From Bin87 sp965221295 (GTDB lineage Bacteria; Chloroflexota; Dehalococcoidia; Lucifugimonadales; UBA3495): a DNA stretch of 64,000 nt. Positions 59,917 to 64,000 of this stretch are shown here, in pieces. The notes under the pieces are model-generated. The model had not been told where the DNA came from and searched no databases. It saw nothing but the letters and a program-made list of their open reading frames with translations. The stretch spans positions 1,488,001 through 1,552,000 of the forward strand of contig OZ244879.1 in the NCBI GenBank assembly GCA_965221295.1. The letters are read 5' to 3'. The position numbers and the translations under genes were made by a program. Numbering within the stretch: position 1 is the stretch's first letter; every line of letters starts with the position of its first letter.

Positions 59917-61629
59917 ATGACACTCACCGACCGAATCCTGCTGGACGCCCTGGCCCGGCTGCCCTTCATCGACAGCCAGGAGCTCGCGATGATCCTCGGC
60001 GTTGCCCACGCCACCGTGCACCGCGCACTGACCGACCTGCTGGCCGAGGGCATCGTTGGGCGGGTCAGCCACGGCACGGCGCACTTGCCGTCCAGCCACC
60101 GGTACTATCTCACTCGCGAGGGCATCGCCGATGCGACCGATGCTCTCGAATTCGCCACGCCCTCGGCGCTGGTGCGCCACTACCCCATGTCCCTGGAATG
60201 GCTGAGACTGCTGATTGGCCGCATGGACGCGGTGGCCTCGGTCTGCCGGCTGGCGGCTTCGCTTTCGCCCGGAACCGATGGACTTAGAACTGAGGTCGAT
60301 TTTCTTCGCCGGGGCCGGTTCGACGCCATCATCACCCTTCACAATGGCCGCAGCTTCGGAGTGGTGCGCCAGGGACCGGCCCTGCGTCGCCGCTCCCTCT
60401 TCGACCGGCTGCGGGCCATCGCTGAGTACAACTACCAGCGCCGGCCCGGTACGGTCCTGATCCTGGTCCCCAGCCCGTGGGAGCAGACGCTGACGGCCCG
60501 GTTCTGCGAGAACGTCAGTCTGGAAGATGCCTACGTTGCCGTGGAGTCCAGGGAGTCGCTGGAGAACCGGAGCAGCAGCTCGTGGCGGTACACCTCGTGG
60601 ACTTTGGGTAGCCAGCTTAATTCGCTGGGGTACATCAGCGCTCACGGCAGCCTCAACCGGGGAAGATTCGCCGAGCAGCCGGACCGGAAGCGGGCCTCCA
60701 TTCCCGACCCGGAGCGACTGATACGGCCCGCCCCAACCTTCGGCCTCAGCCCTTCGGAGAAGCGGGCGCTGGACCTGATCACCGACCACCCAATGATTCC
60801 ACGAGAGCATCTGGAACGCTGGCTGTACGTCTCCCAGGGCCGAGTCAGCCAGATGCTGGGCAACCTGACCAATGGCTGGGGACTGGTGGAACGCCGGGGC
60901 AAGCGCGGCGATGTCCGCTACACCCTGTCGGAGAAGGGCATCCGCTACGTCACCCACCGGGACCGGGCGCAGTTGCCGACGACGCGGGGCATCTGGAGCG
61001 CGGAGCCAATCACCGACAATCACGGACGGCGCCGTCCTCTGGGCCACCGCATCGACACCTGGGCGCGGCAGACCCAGCACACCGACGGCATCACCTGGTT
61101 CCTGTCGGAGCTGGCGGCGGAGACCCAGGCCACCAGCATGGGCAAACTGGAGTGGTCCGTGCCCACGGCCAAGACCGACCGGGCCTTCAACTGGGGCGAG
61201 GCGGCCATCGCTCCCGACGCCGTGGGGAACCTGGTCGTCGATGGCCGGCGCATTCCCTTCTACCTGGAGCACGAGCTGCGGGCCCGCCATCCCAGGGGCG
61301 TCCTGGCCCGGCTGAGGCCCTACAGCCGCTACTACTGGTCCGACGCTCCCAGGGCGGACATGGCGCCGTTCCCAACCACCCTGTTCGTGGTGGCAAACGA
61401 GGAGGTGGAGAGGACCTACGCGCATACCGCCGCCCGGATGGTGGCCATGACGCTGCCCATCATGGTGTCGTCGCCCCGCACCCTGGAACTGGGTGGCTTC
61501 CTTGGCCAGTCCTGGCGTCCCCTGTGGCAGCCTGGCTCGCCGAGGCTGGCGCTGCGGGGAATGGCGGGCTACGGCTGGGATGACCTGCGGCATCGGATGG
61601 TTCCTGTAGGGGGTGCGCCTGCGACGTAG
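59917..61629 (+). CDS. Replication-relaxation family protein
   Basis: A 570-residue protein with two winged-helix domains: residues ~1-70 (ILLDALARLPFIDSQELAMILG, then ATVHRALTDLLAEGIVGRV) and ~280-350 (EKRALDLITDHPMIPREHL). The C-terminus (~470 onward) has DGRRIPFYLEHELRARHPRG and RLRPYSRYY, which resembles the Replic_Relax (PF13814) core. Such proteins belong to plasmids, integrative elements and phages and are thought to assist relaxation or replication. No Shine-Dalgarno is seen before the ATG. It begins 225 bases from hsdM on the opposite strand; in that gap I see only the hsdM promoter. Confidence 0.82.
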   Translation: MTLTDRILLDALARLPFIDSQELAMILGVAHATVHRALTDLLAEGIVGRVSHGTAHLPSSHRYYLTREGIADATDALEFATPSALVRHYPMSLEWLRLLIGRMDAVASVCRLAASLSPGTDGLRTEVDFLRRGRFDAIITLHNGRSFGVVRQGPALRRRSLFDRLRAIAEYNYQRRPGTVLILVPSPWEQTLTARFCENVSLEDAYVAVESRESLENRSSSSWRYTSWTLGSQLNSLGYISAHGSLNRGRFAEQPDRKRASIPDPERLIRPAPTFGLSPSEKRALDLITDHPMIPREHLERWLYVSQGRVSQMLGNLTNGWGLVERRGKRGDVRYTLSEKGIRYVTHRDRAQLPTTRGIWSAEPITDNHGRRRPLGHRIDTWARQTQHTDGITWFLSELAAETQATSMGKLEWSVPTAKTDRAFNWGEAAIAPDAVGNLVVDGRRIPFYLEHELRARHPRGVLARLRPYSRYYWSDAPRADMAPFPTTLFVVANEEVERTYAHTAARMVAMTLPIMVSSPRTLELGGFLGQSWRPLWQPGSPRLALRGMAGYGWDDLRHRMVPVGGAPAT

Positions 61630-61888
61630 TTGGACCACTGACACAGCCCCTTCTACCCACAAGGCCCAGTGGGTGTCCAAAACTGTCCAATCGGGGCCAA
61701 ATTCGGGGTCTGGGGAGGCCGGAAAAGGGCCGAAACAGGGCGATTTCAGGTTCAAAATGAGCTTGACGTATCGCCTGACCGGACCGGGGGTAGCGTGGGA
61801 AGCGAGACTAAAACACCGGGGGTGACAATTGCAGGATTTGGACAGCGGTATATCAGCCGACGTGTCAGGCATTCAGGGGGTGAAAATT

Positions 61889-62350
61889 ATGCAAGAGACC
61901 GTTCGCTGGGTTTCCAAGACTGAAGCGTCCGAGGAACTGGACGTCTCCCTGTCCACCCTGGACCGGATGATCCGCAAGGGAGAGGTGGAGATTCGACGGA
62001 AGGGTCGCCGGGTGTACGTGAGGATGGAAGGCGCCGAATACCTGAACATCAAGGAACTGCTGCGCCGCGCCGAGGCTCGCGAGGAGGAGCTTCAGCATAC
62101 AGTTGGGGAGTTGGAGCGGAGCGTTGCCACGTGGCAGGCAGCGGCGACCCGGCTGGAACAGGAAAGGGACGAAGCGAAGCGTTCCGCCACCTCGAACCAG
62201 CCCTATCTTAGGCTGAGGGATGAGCACAACCAGTTGATAGCCAATCACGATTGGACGAAGTTCTTCCTTTGGGTAGTCTCGGTGGCCCTCGTCGTGTCGC
62301 TGGCGGCCCTGACCATCTGGATTCTGATCTGGTGGTTCTTCCTGCGGTAG
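61889..62350 (+). CDS. HTH-coiled-coil-membrane tail protein
   Basis: A 153-residue protein in three parts. The N-terminus (residues 1-50) is an excisionase/MerR-type helix-turn-helix: VRWVSKTEASEELDVSLSTLDRMIRKGEVEIRRKG. Residues ~55-115 form a coiled coil with heptads (LRRAEAREEELQHTVGELE and on). Residues ~123-153 are a hydrophobic tail (FLWVVSVALVVSLAALTIWIL and on), a C-terminal membrane anchor. The ATG at 61889 follows AGGGGGTG at good spacing. Downstream of the replication-relaxation gene, it could tether element DNA to the membrane; that is inference. Bases 61630-61888 hold no gene that I can support, and 62351-62579 likewise. Confidence 0.8.
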   Translation: MQETVRWVSKTEASEELDVSLSTLDRMIRKGEVEIRRKGRRVYVRMEGAEYLNIKELLRRAEAREEELQHTVGELERSVATWQAAATRLEQERDEAKRSATSNQPYLRLRDEHNQLIANHDWTKFFLWVVSVALVVSLAALTIWILIWWFFLR

Positions 62351-62579
62351 GAAAGCAGTTCTTGGGCAAGGGCATGAGTCAGAGGAAAGAGTACGGCGCT
62401 TGGGCAAAGGAACTTCCGATGGAAACAGGATGGCCACGAAGGGACCTGGAACCACCCTGCGATTCTGTGGGGCGTCGTCGCTCCGGCGGTAAGCGATTGC
62501 AAATCCACCGGCCTCCTCCTCTTCAGTTGTTCACCGCCCAGGCCTTGACGCGCATTTCGCCATTGGTGAAAATGGTGTA

Positions 62580-62849
62580 GTGGAACCACGACTGACAATC
62601 CAGTGGAGACCAAGGGCCATCAGGGACATGAGGGGTTTCGATCCATCCCACCGTCAGCGCATCATCGGCAGGATCGAGCAGTACGCAGCCGACCCAGGGT
62701 CCTTGGCAAACCAGGTGATCGCTCTAGCCAACAGCAGGTATCGCCGGCTGAGGGTGGGCGATCACCGGGTGATCTTCGACATCGACCACAGTGGAACGCC
62801 AACCATGGTGATAATCAGAGTTCGGCACAGGAGGGAAGCCTATGACTAG
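62580..62849 (+). CDS. RelE/ParE-family toxin
   Basis: A small 89-residue protein with the RelE fold sequence: LTIQWRPRAIRDMRGFD, then RIIGRIEQYAADPGSL, the segment RYRRLRVGDHRVIFDI with its conserved basic residues, and IRVRHRREAYD at the end. RelE toxins cut mRNA in the ribosome A site. The start is a GTG at 62580-62582. Its stop overlaps the antitoxin ATG in the 8-base string ATGACTAG, so translation is coupled. This toxin-first order is that of higBA-type pairs. Confidence 0.88.
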   Translation: MEPRLTIQWRPRAIRDMRGFDPSHRQRIIGRIEQYAADPGSLANQVIALANSRYRRLRVGDHRVIFDIDHSGTPTMVIIRVRHRREAYD

Positions 62850-63177
62850 CCGGGACACCGTAACCATCTCGCGCCATGAATACGACGCTCTGCTGGAGCG
62901 AAACAGCCAGTTGGAGGATGTCCTTGCCGCCAGAGACGCCGACGACGGGGCACGGATTCCCCATGAAGTGGCGTTGGCGATAATGGACGGCGCCGGCCCA
63001 GTGGCGGCTTACCGGAAGTACCACGGCTACACTCTGCAAGTTCTATCGGAAAAGACTGGGCTGGCTGTGAGTTATCTATCGGAAATAGAGCGCGCCAGGA
63101 AGCCGGGTTCCGTCGCCGCGCTGTCCCGGATTGCCAGCGCCCTTGGCACAACCATCGACGCGCTGGTAATCGATTGA
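62842..63177 (+). CDS. XRE-family HTH antitoxin
   Basis: A 111-residue protein. The N-terminal ~25 residues (VTISRHEYDALLERNSQLED) are a coiled segment of the type that wraps a toxin. A Cro/C1-type helix-turn-helix runs from ~residue 63: TLQVLSEKTGLAVSYLSEIERARKPG, then ALSRIASALGTTIDALV. It is the probable antitoxin and autoregulator of the RelE-type toxin upstream. The next gene fragment begins by overlapping its stop. Confidence 0.9.
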   Translation: MTSRDTVTISRHEYDALLERNSQLEDVLAARDADDGARIPHEVALAIMDGAGPVAAYRKYHGYTLQVLSEKTGLAVSYLSEIERARKPGSVAALSRIASALGTTIDALVID

Positions 63178-63401
63178 CGGCAGGCCGTTCCCTGTATTGC
63201 TTGCTTCCGCAGGGAGTGAGCAAGGCAGAGTTAGCCAGGAGGCTGGGGTCGCATCTGCCCCAGGTGCACCGGGCGCTGGACGTGCAACACCGCTCCGGGC
63301 TGGGGCAGATGGACGCGGCCCTGGGCGCCATCGAACAACGGCTGCACGTGACGACCGCGCCGGTGGTTGAGGAAGTAAATGAGAAGGTCGAGGCGAGTTA
63401 G
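63174..63401 (+). pseudogene. Remnant of a HicB-type antitoxin gene
   Basis: A frame of 75 codons starting at a TTG that overlaps the stop of the XRE gene. Residues ~13-65 read GVSKAELARRLGSHLPQVHRALDVQHRSGLGQMDAALGAIEQRL, matching the C-terminal HTH of HicB-like antitoxins. The N-terminal RNase-H-like domain of HicB is missing, and no hicA gene is present, so this is likely a decayed copy rather than a working antitoxin. Confidence 0.6.
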
Positions 63402-63439
63402 GCGCAAGCGCCAGTCACCAGCCTCGAAAGGAGAAACCT

Positions 63440-63922
63440 ATGAGTAACCAGGCACAATCACTGACTCCGGCCGCCCTCTACGCCCGTGTCTCCAGCGACC
63501 GCCAGGACGTGGACCTGTCCGTTGCGGCCCAGCTTCGAGCGTTGCGGGATTATGCCGACAAGAACGGTTACACCATCGCCCGCGAGTACGTGGACGAGGC
63601 CGAGAGCGGCAGAATCGCCGACCGGCCCCAGTTCCGCACCATGCTGGACGAGGCATCCAAAACCGACGCTCCGTTCAAGGAAATCCTGGTCTGGAAGTTC
63701 AGCCGGTTCACCCGCAAGCGGGAACACGCCGTGGCCTTCAAGTCCATGCTCCGGCGCAAGGGCATCCGCGTCGTCTCCATCACCGAACACGCCGATGACA
63801 CTCCCACGGGCAAGCTGATGGAAGCCATCATTGAGTCCGTGGACGAATTTTATAGCGAGAATTTGATACCAGAGGCGCAATCGACTCCAAATCTCCCGTT
63901 GGTATCGACAGCGAGAACGTGA
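63440..63922 (+). pseudogene. Serine recombinase catalytic domain, truncated and fused to foreign sequence
   Basis: The first ~143 residues are a typical resolvase-type catalytic domain: AALYARVSSDRQDVDLSVAAQ (catalytic Ser18), FRTMLDEASK, ILVWKFSRFTRKREHAVAFK, and TGKLMEAIIESVDEFYSENL. Normally a long helix and a ~250-residue DNA-binding part follow. Here the frame changes at FYSENL into ~17 unrelated residues and ends at 63922. The downstream bases are instead the inverse complement of another recombinase's end. It cannot code a working enzyme by itself. The ATG at 63440 has GGAG upstream. Confidence 0.8.
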
Positions 63923-64000
63923 GATTGTTCTCCCGGTCGATGGTCACCTCTTCAAGAAGAATCCGCAGCAACTCTCGCCTCTGATCCTGGGTCAGGTCGT
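63828..64000 (-). pseudogene. C-terminal end of a second recombinase gene, running off the right edge
   Basis: On the minus strand from the window edge to the TGA at 63828-63830 a frame reads DLTQDQRRELLRILLEEVTIDRENNLTFSLSIPTGDLESIA..., the typical C-terminal helix and strand of large serine recombinases. The last ~15 residues (from YKIRPRTQ) come from the opposite strand of the other recombinase and are not family-like. Its real end is probably lost at the junction near 63870. Only ~57 codons are inside the window. Confidence 0.55.

Noticed and set aside
59791..61872. 693-codon open frame on the minus strand
   Set aside because: Opposite the replication-relaxation gene; no recognisable domain and a composition rich in Arg, Pro and Gly
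39376..64000. Integrative element with att sites at tRNA-Ala
   Set aside because: No second copy of the tRNA 3' end in the window, so only an indication, not a feature

Overview
The window is a GC-rich bacterial chromosome segment with no plasmid or phage backbone. The order rpsB-tsf-pyrH-frr-uppS-cdsA-dxr-rseP, the short single-core EF-Ts, and the many scattered one-off catabolic enzymes suggest a Chloroflexota genome, probably a Dehalococcoidia/SAR202-like lineage. That placement is inferred from gene content and was not tested by phylogeny.

Layout. 1-7.7 kb holds a minus-strand housekeeping block for ribosome biogenesis and release, UMP kinase, undecaprenyl and CDP-diacylglycerol lipid synthesis, the MEP pathway and the RseP site-2 protease, with the 5' part of a crotonase gene at the left edge. 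7.7-8.0 kb is a divergent intergenic region with an rpsB promoter and a nested inverted-repeat structure. 8-38.6 kb is accessory metabolism in small transcription units: metal amidohydrolase, cyclase-family hydrolase, TenA-like protein, CoxG-like protein, N-carbamoyl amino acid amidohydrolase, FAD amine oxidoreductase, HpaB-type monooxygenase with a MOSC protein, a split ThDP decarboxylase (ComD/ComE-like), FAH hydrolase, zinc-type dehydrogenase, SDR, GMC oxidoreductase and thiolase. Mixed in are defence-like genes: HNH nuclease, a HEPN-TPR protein, a solo type ISP-like methylase-specificity protein overlapping a MazF toxin gene, and a Uma2 nuclease-like protein.

38.7-64 kb looks like accessory or island DNA. 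A decayed ISAs1-type transposase gene abuts tRNA-Ala(TGC). Next is a 10.7-kb gene for a secreted protein of about 3,560 residues, built from nine large modules of GLUG repeats and acidic Ca-binding-like loops. After that comes a compact type I restriction-modification operon (hsdM - Phd-type antitoxin - DUF4160 - DUF2442 - hsdS - DUF3644/HEPN - hsdR - YgjP-type metallopeptidase) in which nearly every junction overlaps. The right end, on the opposite strand, has a replication-relaxation-type protein, a tail-anchored HTH/coiled-coil protein, a RelE/XRE toxin-antitoxin pair, a HicB remnant, and a serine-recombinase catalytic domain fused out of frame to the inverted tail of a second recombinase.

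The best candidates for new biology are the toxin-antitoxin-loaded type I R-M operon, the modular giant surface protein, the membrane-anchored HTH protein beside a replication-relaxation protein, and the two-state inverted-repeat element upstream of rpsB. Promoter and terminator calls are by eye. Many starts were moved downstream of the longest reading frame because a Shine-Dalgarno sequence or family N-terminus fits better there; several genes use TTG or GTG.
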